Part shown: positions 46,701 to 53,665 of the stretch, piece by piece | Layout: the number at the start of each line of letters is the position of its first letter | How positions within the stretch are numbered: position 1 is the stretch's first letter | Source of the DNA: Chryseobacterium oryctis | Lineage (GTDB): Bacteria; Bacteroidota; Bacteroidia; Flavobacteriales; Weeksellaceae | Assembly: GCF_025971925.1 (NCBI RefSeq) | Contig: NZ_JAPDHV010000002.1 | Coordinates: 1-64,000, forward strand | Length of the DNA stretch: 64,000 nucleotides | Direction: 5' to 3' | The notes under the pieces: generated by a model | What the model was told of the DNA's origin: nothing | Database searches by the model: none | Seen by the model: the letters and a program-made list of their open reading frames with translations, nothing else | Position numbers and translations under genes: made by a program

Positions 46701-48735
46701 GCCTAGCATTTTTGAAACAGAATATGTTTCTACAGGTGCTTCCCAATACACAATAGAGCAATTAAAATCTTGGACTAAAGAACCCAACAGCTATATTGAA
46801 TATACTAATTCAACGTTAGACACACCAAGCGCAGCAGATAAAGACAGAATCATTGACATTCCTTTGAGAAAAGCTTATGCAATGCAAAAACTTTATTTAT
46901 CTGAAACAAATGATTTTCCAACAGGTGATAAAAAATCAGCATCTGTAGTTTGGACAACAGAGCAAAGCTTAATTTCTTCTGTTGAGATTATTAATGGAGA
47001 TTCTTCAATTGAAAACGCAATATTAAGAGTTACACTTAATGAGAATAAAACGGGTAATGCTGTGGTGGCATTCCATTTAGGAAGCAACGGAACCTGGTCA
47101 AATGGGAACCACAATGACCCTGTAATCTGGAGTTGGCATATTTGGGTGCCAAAAACCGTTATTCAAGAGCACCCTACATTTACAACAGAAACGATAGCCA
47201 ACAACGGAATTAAAAATGACCCAACAGGACAGTTTGTAAATCCAGTTAAAAGTTATTATGGTGTTCCATTGAAGACAATTTTAATGGATAGAGATTTAGG
47301 AGCACAGGCACCTTTTCTGAACCAGCATTTTGTAGGAGCAGGTTTAACAGATTTCATATATAATCCTACTTACCCTAATTCTGAAAACAGTTTAAGAGCA
47401 CAAGCTATCAGAAGCAGTGGCGGACTACATTATCAATGGGGAAGAAAAGATCCTATTCCTGTATTCTATTATCCTGGTGGATTTTATGAGCACTCTTCGG
47501 GAGGAACAACGCGTGATAATTTTAGAAAATATTCTGTTTTTAGACAAACTGGTATAAGCGGAACAAGTATCACCTATGGAACCGTAAATGAAGCAACTTA
47601 CATTTCAAGTTATTCAAAAGATTACTCTACATATTCCAGCGGGATTACAGCAAACGACAGCAAATATGATAAAATCAAAAAAGTTTTAAAATATTCTGTT
47701 TCGAATCCGTTAACATTCATGTACCAACCTGCTTCTTCAACTGCAAAAGACTGGGTTTCTAACGAAAATGGACTTGCAGAAAACAGATGGGGACATGCTA
47801 CAGAAAAATCACCTTACGATCCGTGCCCTGAAGGATGGAGAATTCCGGATACTATGATGAATATGATTGATGGAGTAAACCTATACGATGGTTATCATTC
47901 TTATACAAAAGGAAATTCACCATGGTTTTATAACGCAAATTTCATTCAAAACAATCAATCTGTTTATGGTATAGATCCTTCAAACTACAATATTTTTGTA
48001 AGCAATGAAACTTATGACATCAATAAAATGAATTATCTGGGAGGATATGTAAGAGCAACAGGCTCAGGAAGAACACAAACCAGATACGGATTCATTCTTA
48101 ATCAACCAGAATATAATATTGGAAACTTCCCCAATAATGGTATTAGAGGATATATTGGAGGAAATACACTTACAGCTTCTCAGACTGCTGTTGCTCCTGG
48201 TACCGATGATAATTTTATTCGCTCTGGAATCTGGACTGCCGCAGCAGCAAATGAGCAGGCCATTGGAATGTATTTCAATGCAGAAATTACACAAAGTTCT
48301 CCTACACAGAATAATAAATTATATTATTTGACACCGACTAATCTTTTCCGCCCTCAAGCTGCAATGTCTTGTAGGTGTGCAAAAATTGAATATGATGCTA
48401 ATGGAAAAGAAATCGGAAGATATGAACCGTTCGCAATTCCAGTTCCACAAAATGCAACTGCAAAAGCCACAAATGTTCTGGCAAAAACAGTTATTGAAGA
48501 AAAAGTAGCTCAGAACAAACTTGAGTTCTTCCCAAACCCGGTTAAGAGTACACTTTATATCAAAGGAAATGATAAAGCAAAAGAATACTATTATCAGATT
48601 TATAATATGTCTGGACAATTAGTAAAATCTGGGAAGTTTGAAAACGAGCAAACAGATTTATCTTCTTTATCTACCGGAGCATATTTGGTAAGAATAAATA
48701 ATTCTGAAACCATTGTGAAGATTATTAAAGAATAA
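43783..48735 (+). CDS. Large T9SS-exported surface protein with a duplicated FISUMP-like module
   Basis: A 1650-residue secreted protein. Residues 1-22 are a signal peptide (IFTAMLCVASVHAT). A unique N-terminal part of about 450 residues follows. Two related modules of about 540 residues come next: the first begins near 459 (WTKAPNSYIFTG), with WMDRNLGA near 598, YQWGRKDPFPVF near 624 and YDPCPCGWRVP near 786; the second begins near 997 (WTKEPNSYIEYT), with MDRDLGA near 1168, YQWGRKDPIPVF near 1217 and YDPCPEGWRIP near 1345. These motifs recall the Fibrobacter major paralogous domain. The last 70 residues are a type A T9SS sorting domain (LEFFPNPVKSTLYIKG, GAYLVRINN). Function unknown; adhesion is plausible. 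Confidence 0.9.
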   Translation: MKKKSILKIFTAMLCVASVHATSRTLIVHDYGGKALKTSTDFFLPPYTYDLDPSFVVQQNVNEKGLVILKGNFFKPNTSGDVKVTVKYKNAQNNWVSVWCKTFAGNYEYNEDLTANFELPESALNSYSIKVELSSDSDITNWSSITWDKTVKHYKKADYTYANCDLDENQYTILFTPKKDGTVLYNSNGTVSGVKDRVTSQHLSKKLDDIVLSFQGNATLDNSNANSPIINITNPNNLTTIASSQKYIYQGSDTSPFEFSYHDPVYMFAGKFSNESFFINFSNWFLPPEEGGEPWGRGYLDFTNPNALLNRYYNLYNYINEKLGDVFASQQPVVIVISKITGLRVYKGNGQYVSLTATSNYNSTNDFGYPPLYDKHRGPGSENFSLSNTSQASLYGVGAIRNTKVINSWNGPSRPLMDIENEINKFIKYVGLFGNPITEECPITCFTVNTGAESDYVDWTKAPNSYIFTGKDKNGNDVDGLYIPVKKAYEMWDKGGEFMKDENQNYTPIPSGVASAGLYWEDEVGLIKSVSLEGTGENAKIKVLVNKLKEGNAVVSYKVDNQIYWTWHVWATDDPTDGSTYHQGFEKDKNGNLVTDWKWMDRNLGATNAKLTGHDWDKTKGLQYQWGRKDPFPVFKIEGEAGKFSPGIAQQNPIPVKFRGNIQPLDANGNNNNTGFDSPNGNIRYSIKNPINYIIPPVYIYKIGETVNNNGENYAIQGPATTDWDKKEYTTWFSKSKFKNFDANNYYNNVAWDLWGDTRGGKWSHINTSDATVSEESKRYSMKSPYDPCPCGWRVPSFYSSVGPENQASPWGKAGKNAMSNITPDSQNTDYPGIKVLPSYGFDFSGVTDRNLGVIPINGNYEYYPQPMTLKNGTGVNRDSNKLFLGMGTSTKGPEALLQDQITDGALHSSTFFTHGAPTEVGARGLVYVSDAGNVPNHSTLGWHFLAHNRIADPNTYESRGVRCIKDPNNAYMPSIFETEYVSTGASQYTIEQLKSWTKEPNSYIEYTNSTLDTPSAADKDRIIDIPLRKAYAMQKLYLSETNDFPTGDKKSASVVWTTEQSLISSVEIINGDSSIENAILRVTLNENKTGNAVVAFHLGSNGTWSNGNHNDPVIWSWHIWVPKTVIQEHPTFTTETIANNGIKNDPTGQFVNPVKSYYGVPLKTILMDRDLGAQAPFLNQHFVGAGLTDFIYNPTYPNSENSLRAQAIRSSGGLHYQWGRKDPIPVFYYPGGFYEHSSGGTTRDNFRKYSVFRQTGISGTSITYGTVNEATYISSYSKDYSTYSSGITANDSKYDKIKKVLKYSVSNPLTFMYQPASSTAKDWVSNENGLAENRWGHATEKSPYDPCPEGWRIPDTMMNMIDGVNLYDGYHSYTKGNSPWFYNANFIQNNQSVYGIDPSNYNIFVSNETYDINKMNYLGGYVRATGSGRTQTRYGFILNQPEYNIGNFPNNGIRGYIGGNTLTASQTAVAPGTDDNFIRSGIWTAAAANEQAIGMYFNAEITQSSPTQNNKLYYLTPTNLFRPQAAMSCRCAKIEYDANGKEIGRYEPFAIPVPQNATAKATNVLAKTVIEEKVAQNKLEFFPNPVKSTLYIKGNDKAKEYYYQIYNMSGQLVKSGKFENEQTDLSSLSTGAYLVRINNSETIVKIIKE

Positions 48736-48758
48736 TAATTGATATTTTTAATCTTTAG

Positions 48759-48787
48759 CGACCTCTCTTATAGGGAGGTCGTTTTTA
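48759..48787 (+). terminator. Rho-independent terminator after the T9SS protein gene
   Basis: CGACCTC (48759-48765) pairs with GAGGTCG (48775-48781), then T5. It lies 24 bases after the stop codon. The rest of the 338-base gap to 49074 holds only a promoter-like site and no visible gene. Confidence 0.9.
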
Positions 48788-48985
48788 TTTTTAATATTTA
48801 AGAGTATTTTAATGTAAAAAATACTTTTTAATCACTTATAGTTTGTAATTTTACACTGGAATTTGGTAGCTTAAATATTAGTTTAAAATGGAGTAACAGT
48901 TATTTTAAATAAGGCTTGTATATGATTTTAAACAAATGTCAATATTAAACTTTGTTAAAAATAACTTCTATTTCTATAAAATTTA

Positions 48986-48993
48986 TATTTTTG
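48986..48993 (+). promoter_or_regulatory. -7 element of the carbonic anhydrase gene
   Basis: TATTTTTG, an exact TAnnTTTG, giving a leader of about 75 bases before ATG 49074. A TTTG occurs 31 bases upstream, longer than the usual spacing. Confidence 0.5.
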
Positions 48994-49073
48994 CATGATT
49001 ATTGATTCAGTCTATTGAATTTGAAAATAATTTAAACGAAATAAATAATTATAAACCTTTTAAATTTTAAATT

Positions 49074-49742
49074 ATGCCAAAATCGTATGAAGTTATTTTC
49101 GAAAACAACAAAAAGTGGGTAGAATCCAAATTGGAGCAAGACCCTAAATTCTTTGAAGAACTAGCAAAAACGCAGAACCCTGATTATTTATACATCGGAT
49201 GTTCAGACAGTAGAGCTACAGCAGAAGAATTGATGGGAGCAAAGCCGGGAGAAGTTTTCGTTCACAGAAACATTGCTAATGTAGTTAATACTTTAGACAT
49301 GAGTTCAACAGCAGTTATTCAATATGCTGTAGAACATTTAAGAGTAAAACACATTATTGTTTGTGGACATTACAACTGCGGCGGTGTAAAATCAGCGATG
49401 ACAGCTCAGGATTTAGGATTATTGAATCCTTGGTTGAGAACCATTCGTGATGTTTACAGATTGCACCAAGCTGAATTAGATTCTATCGAAGATGAGGGTA
49501 AACGTTATGACAGACTTGTAGAACTAAATGTTCAGGAGCAATGCATTAACGTAGTGAAAATGGCTTGTGTTCAGGAAAGATACATCTTAGAAGAGTATCC
49601 TATGGTTCATGGCTGGGTTTTTGACCTTAGAACAGGTAAAATAATTGATTTGGAAATCGATTTCGAGAAAATCTTGAAAGACATTCAAAAAATCTATAAT
49701 CTTACAAGTTCAGATTGGGTAATGAGCAGAAAAACCAAATAG
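49074..49742 (+). CDS. can: Beta-class carbonic anhydrase
   Basis: Zinc enzyme that interconverts CO2 and bicarbonate, 222 residues, cytoplasmic. The metal ligands are Cys43 and Asp45-Arg47 pair in YIGCSDSRATAEEL, His99 and Cys102 in IIVCGHYNCGGVKSA. GEVFVHRNIANVV is also conserved. It has no signal peptide. Next come a small exported protein and a SulP-type transporter in the same orientation, suggesting joint handling of bicarbonate. It has its own promoter-like site about 80 bases upstream. Confidence 0.96.
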   Translation: MPKSYEVIFENNKKWVESKLEQDPKFFEELAKTQNPDYLYIGCSDSRATAEELMGAKPGEVFVHRNIANVVNTLDMSSTAVIQYAVEHLRVKHIIVCGHYNCGGVKSAMTAQDLGLLNPWLRTIRDVYRLHQAELDSIEDEGKRYDRLVELNVQEQCINVVKMACVQERYILEEYPMVHGWVFDLRTGKIIDLEIDFEKILKDIQKIYNLTSSDWVMSRKTK

Positions 49743-49764
49743 TTTTTCTTAAAAAGAATGTAAA

Positions 49765-50064
49765 ATGAAATTCTGGAGTATTATCACATTATTGTTTTTT
49801 CTAAACTTTACAGCACTGCCGAGTATTGCTGCTGTTTTGGATTGGGAATTGCTAGCAACAAATGTTATAGTAAATGAAGAAGAACAGCATTCCAGCCCAA
49901 CATCTTTTATTGTTTATGAAAAGACACTTCCAAAAACTTTAGACGTTTTCGATTATCTGAAGTTTTTTGAACCCGATTTAAAGGGTAGGTCTTTTGTATT
50001 GATGGATGATTCTTTCCATCTATCCCCCCTACTTACTATATTTTCTCCGCCTCCGGAAGCTTAA
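49765..50064 (+). CDS. Small exported protein between carbonic anhydrase and SulP genes
   Basis: A 99-residue protein that I do not recognise. Residues 1-23 are a signal peptide (WSIITLLFFLNFTALPSIAA). The mature part is about 76 residues, acidic in the middle, with no cysteines, and ends with SPPPEA. It lies 22 bases after the carbonic anhydrase gene and 145 bases before the SulP gene. It may be an accessory of that unit, but no sequence feature shows this. The ORF has a clear ATG and a signal peptide, so it is likely real. Confidence 0.6.
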   Translation: MKFWSIITLLFFLNFTALPSIAAVLDWELLATNVIVNEEEQHSSPTSFIVYEKTLPKTLDVFDYLKFFEPDLKGRSFVLMDDSFHLSPLLTIFSPPPEA

Positions 50065-50209
50065 TTTTTAAGTGTCATCATTTTTTATTGTATTCATTTA
50101 TTTGAATATCAATAAACTGTGCTTTAAAAATTAAAATTCCAATCTTTTATAATTGATTTATTTAAGACAAATAGATCGGCTATAATCATATACATTTTTC
50201 AAATATATT

Positions 50210-51802
50210 ATGAAAAAAACATCACTAATAGGAGGGATCAAGGAGAACTTCCCTTCAGGACTCGTCGTATTTTTAGTTGCACTTCCTTTATGTTTAGGAA
50301 TTGCATTAGCATCAGGAGCTCCACCGTTATCGGGAGTTATTTCCGGAATTGTTGGCGGAATAGTTGTAGGATTACTTAGTAATTCAAACATTTCAGTTTC
50401 AGGACCTGCGGCAGGTCTTACCGCAATTGTCTTAACAGCAATTACCGATTTAGGAGCATTTGAGCTTTTCCTTTGCGCGGGTATGATTGCAGGAATCATA
50501 CAGCTTATTTTAGGATTTATAAGAGCCGGAAGTATATCAAATTACTTCCCTAATAACGTTATCGAAGGAATGCTTGCTGCAATTGGTATCATTATTATTT
50601 TAAAACAAATTCCGCATGCATTAGGGTTTGATAAAGACTATGAAGGTCACGAATCAATTTTTGATAACGGAATCAACTTCAATTATTTTACAGACTTATT
50701 CGGAGCCATTCATCCCGGAGCGATTATTGTAACATTAGTTTCTATAGGAATTCTACTGGCTTGGGATAAAATCCCTACTTTACGAAAAATGAAGATGCTT
50801 CCAGGAGCTTTAGTTGCCGTAGTTGCCGGTATTTTATTAAATGAAGTATTTAAACTTACAGGAAGTTCATTAGTAATCTCACCTGAACATTTAGTGACTT
50901 TACCTGTTCCACAATCTTTCGATGATTTTAAAAATTTGGTAGTAATGCCTGATTTTACAGGATTTATGAACCTAAAAGTATGGATTGTAGGAGCAACCAT
51001 TGCTATTGTAGCTTCTATTGAAACATTACTTTGTATTGAAGCGTCAGATAGACTAGATAATCAAAGAAGAATTACAGACACTAACCTTGAATTGAAAGCT
51101 CAAGGAATAGGAAACTTAGTAAGTGCATTCATTGGAGGACTTCCCATGACTTCCGTTGTTGTAAGAAGTTCAGCCAATGCAAACGCAGGAGCTACATCAA
51201 AAGTCTCAGCGATAATTCACGGAGTTTTACTATTAATCTGTGTGATTTCAATCCCAATGATTTTAAATTTAATTCCGCTTGCTACACTTGCAGCCGTACT
51301 TATTTTGGTAGGTTATAAACTGGCAAAACCAGCTACATTTAAGCATTTCTGGCATTTAGGAAAGTTCCAGTTTATTCCTTTTCTTGCGACTGTAGTTGCA
51401 GTTGTAGCAACAGACCTTCTAAAAGGAGTTGGAATTGGCTTGGCAATCTCTGTTTTCTATATCCTTCAGGGAAATATGAAAAGAGCATATTATTTAAGCA
51501 GAGAAAACTTAAACGACGCTGATGAAATTAATATCAAATTGGCTGAAGAAGTTTCATTCCTAAATAAAGCAGCAATTAAAAAGACTTTAAAGAACATCAA
51601 ACCCAACTCTAAAGTCGTGATTGATGCATTAGGTACATCATATATTGCTACTGATGTATTAGAAATGATCCAGGATTTTGCAAACATTAGAGCAAAAGAA
51701 GATGATATTGACGTGCAACTTTTGGGCTTTAAAACTTCCTATAAAGATTACGAGGAAGACCAGGACTCTCACGTTCTTATCACCCATAGAAGAGCCATGT
51801 AA
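50210..51802 (+). CDS. SulP family inorganic anion transporter, probably bicarbonate
   Basis: A 530-residue inner-membrane transporter of the SulP/SLC26 family with about eleven hydrophobic segments. The N-terminus SGLVVFLVALPLCLGIALAS is the conserved first helix region, followed by GLLSNSNISVSGPAAGLTAI (the anion-binding helices), IASIETLLCIEASDRLDNQR and GNLVSAFIGGLPMTSVVVRS. Residues from about 440 form a short STAS-like domain (SKVVIDALGTSYIATDVLEM). Related proteins carry sulfate, bicarbonate or other anions. The neighbouring carbonic anhydrase supports bicarbonate, as for BicA-type transporters; coupling to Na+ cannot be seen. Confidence 0.92.
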   Translation: MKKTSLIGGIKENFPSGLVVFLVALPLCLGIALASGAPPLSGVISGIVGGIVVGLLSNSNISVSGPAAGLTAIVLTAITDLGAFELFLCAGMIAGIIQLILGFIRAGSISNYFPNNVIEGMLAAIGIIIILKQIPHALGFDKDYEGHESIFDNGINFNYFTDLFGAIHPGAIIVTLVSIGILLAWDKIPTLRKMKMLPGALVAVVAGILLNEVFKLTGSSLVISPEHLVTLPVPQSFDDFKNLVVMPDFTGFMNLKVWIVGATIAIVASIETLLCIEASDRLDNQRRITDTNLELKAQGIGNLVSAFIGGLPMTSVVVRSSANANAGATSKVSAIIHGVLLLICVISIPMILNLIPLATLAAVLILVGYKLAKPATFKHFWHLGKFQFIPFLATVVAVVATDLLKGVGIGLAISVFYILQGNMKRAYYLSRENLNDADEINIKLAEEVSFLNKAAIKKTLKNIKPNSKVVIDALGTSYIATDVLEMIQDFANIRAKEDDIDVQLLGFKTSYKDYEEDQDSHVLITHRRAM

Positions 51803-51862
51803 TTATTAAAAAATATATAGTTAGATAGATTGGAAATTAAATTTTTAAAAGTACAACCCAAA

Positions 51863-51890
51863 AAGGCCATCAAATATTTGATGGTCTTTC
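51863..51890. terminator. Bidirectional terminator between SulP and pth
   Basis: CCATCAAAT (51868-51875/6) directly meets its reverse complement ATTTGATGG (to 51884), with A-rich sequence before and T-rich after. It can end both the SulP transcript (+) and the pth transcript (-). Confidence 0.8.
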
Positions 51891-51913
51891 TAATTTATAT
51901 TATTCAAATAAAT

Positions 51914-52477
51914 CTATTTTCCATTAAAAGCAGACATTGTATTATTTATCCCTGCAAATACAAAAGAAAGGCATGTTTTAGAAAATTTTTCAATTCTTTC
52001 GGGCAGTTTTTCAGACTCTTCTTCATTCCAAGTTCCTAAAACATAATCTACTTGCCTTCCTTCAGAAAAATCAGCTGATATTCCGAAACGAAGACGTGCA
52101 TAATTCTGCGTTTGCAATACTTCATTAATATTCTTAAGTCCGTTATGACCCGCGTCTGAACCTTTTCCTTTCAATCTTAAGGCTCCAAAAGGCAGAGCTA
52201 AATCATCAGTAATAATCAAAACATTTTCCAATGGAATATTTTCTTTCTGCATCCAATATTTCACAGCATTTCCAGAAAGATTCATATAGGTATCCGGTTT
52301 TAAAACCAAAACTCTTCTGCCTTTATATTTTCCATCTGCCATCCAACCGAAATTAGTCGTATTGAAAGATACATCCAATGTTTCAGCTATTTTCTCAGCA
52401 ACTTTAAAACCTATATTATGTCGTGTGTTTTCGTATTCCGCGCCCTTATTACCAAGACCAACTATTAAATATTTCAT
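51914..52477 (-). CDS. pth: Peptidyl-tRNA hydrolase
   Basis: Releases tRNA from peptidyl-tRNAs that drop off the ribosome; 187 residues, cytoplasmic. MKYLIVGLGNKGAEYENTRH holds Asn10 and the catalytic His20. Further family segments are LVLKPDTYMNLSGNAVKYWM (the Asn of the active site), VLIITDDLALPFGALRLKGK and GSDAGHNGLKNINEVLQTQN, with RLRFGIS and VLGTW in the C-terminal part. It appears monocistronic on the minus strand between two terminators. Confidence 0.97.
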   Translation of the reverse strand: MKYLIVGLGNKGAEYENTRHNIGFKVAEKIAETLDVSFNTTNFGWMADGKYKGRRVLVLKPDTYMNLSGNAVKYWMQKENIPLENVLIITDDLALPFGALRLKGKGSDAGHNGLKNINEVLQTQNYARLRFGISADFSEGRQVDYVLGTWNEEESEKLPERIEKFSKTCLSFVFAGINNTMSAFNGK

Positions 52478-52514
52478 TGAGAAATTTTTTGCAAAATTAA
52501 GCCATTAAACTAAA

Positions 52515-52542
52515 AAACTCAACCTTCTGCAAGATTGAGTTT
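52515..52542 (-). terminator. Terminator of the lipoprotein gene
   Basis: AAACTCAA pairs with TTGAGTTT with a further short inner stem. On the minus strand a T5 run follows. It lies between the lipoprotein stop (52567) and the pth start. Confidence 0.75.
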
Positions 52543-52566
52543 ATATTTTTATTAAAAATTATACTT

Positions 52567-53496
52567 TTATAAAGGTTTGTAAATATAATTTACTCCATAT
52601 CCAACTTTCATATATGTTTGAGCATCATAACTATAATCTGTACTGAAAATAATAGGTGAAGGAATTGGAAGCATCAAATCTGATATTGATATCCTTTTAG
52701 GACTGTTCGGAGACAAAATAAAACTTTGTCTATCGTTGATATCCGTTGATAACAATCTTGAAACTTTATATCCGAAAGGCAATAAAGTGAACGGGCTAAT
52801 TTTTGTATCATAAATCATATACTCATAAGAAAGCTTAGTCGTAGGAGTTCCAAAAATACCATTAGCCATCGCCCCATAATGTCTTTCTACATGTGATACA
52901 TTATCTCCCTGATATTCATATTTTGTTTTTGAATAATCCGTATAAGCAAATGGAACTCCAGAGACATCCGGTCCGTTTCTCATAATGATAGAATCTAATT
53001 TTGCTGTAGATGCAGAATATTTTAAATTAAAAAGACTTTTTGTTTTTTTGTAAAGAGTCTGTGGTCCCGGAGGAGGTCCAACTGCTCTTTTGAAAAATGA
53101 ACGGTTTTCAGAGATTGTTTCCAATCTTCCGGTAGGTCCGTAAGTGAATAATTGAGTATAAGTAACACTATCCTTGTCTAATTTTCCGTTTCCATCTAGA
53201 TCTAAGAATCCATTGAAATCAACTTTGCTTATTTTATCTCCGCTATACGAAATATTAGCAACAGAACCACTATCTAAAAGCACCTTAGTAAGAAGTAATC
53301 CGTTGTAATGGTATTCTGCTAAAGTATCAGAGTCTGTTATTTCTCTATATAAAGCTCTTGGTCCTGTAAATCCTGAATTATCATTGATATCCAACAATGA
53401 ATTCCCATCTTCTTCATCCAACAATTGTTTGCAAGAATGTACGGAAGAAAGACCCGCTAATAGTACAATAAAATATAAAAGTTGTTTCATCTTCAC
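52567..53496 (-). CDS. Lipoprotein of unknown function
   Basis: A 309-residue predicted lipoprotein. Residues 1-22 are a signal peptide ending in the lipobox SVHSC, followed by acidic residues (KQLLDEEDG), as seen in surface-directed Bacteroidota lipoproteins. The mature part is rich in short beta-type segments with Tyr and Gly (YHYNGLLLTKVLLDSGSVAN, KYEYQGDNVSHVERHYGAMA), similar in style to YD-repeat proteins, and it contains no known catalytic motif. Two in-frame ATG codons occur at 53496 and 53490; either leaves the lipobox intact. It is flanked by terminators on both sides and so forms its own unit. Confidence 0.82.
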   Translation of the reverse strand: MKMKQLLYFIVLLAGLSSVHSCKQLLDEEDGNSLLDINDNSGFTGPRALYREITDSDTLAEYHYNGLLLTKVLLDSGSVANISYSGDKISKVDFNGFLDLDGNGKLDKDSVTYTQLFTYGPTGRLETISENRSFFKRAVGPPPGPQTLYKKTKSLFNLKYSASTAKLDSIIMRNGPDVSGVPFAYTDYSKTKYEYQGDNVSHVERHYGAMANGIFGTPTTKLSYEYMIYDTKISPFTLLPFGYKVSRLLSTDINDRQSFILSPNSPKRISISDLMLPIPSPIIFSTDYSYDAQTYMKVGYGVNYIYKPL

Positions 53497-53570
53497 AAGA
53501 TTGTTTATTATTTCACAAATATAATTTTTTTTTGAATAAAAATATAATTTTTATTCATATTATAATAAAA

Positions 53571-53608
53571 CCAACAATAGAATCTTTTATAAAAGATTCT
53601 ATTGTTGG
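53571..53608 (-). terminator. Perfect 38-base palindromic terminator of mfd
   Basis: The span is a perfect inverted repeat with arms of 19 bases (CCAACAATAGAATCTTTTA and its complement), T-rich on the minus side. It lies 58 bases after the mfd stop. Its perfect arms also make it a possible cruciform. Confidence 0.85.
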
Positions 53609-53665
53609 TTTTATTTCGCTTTCACACTAAAATAATATTTGCTTGATAATCAAATAAATATATTT

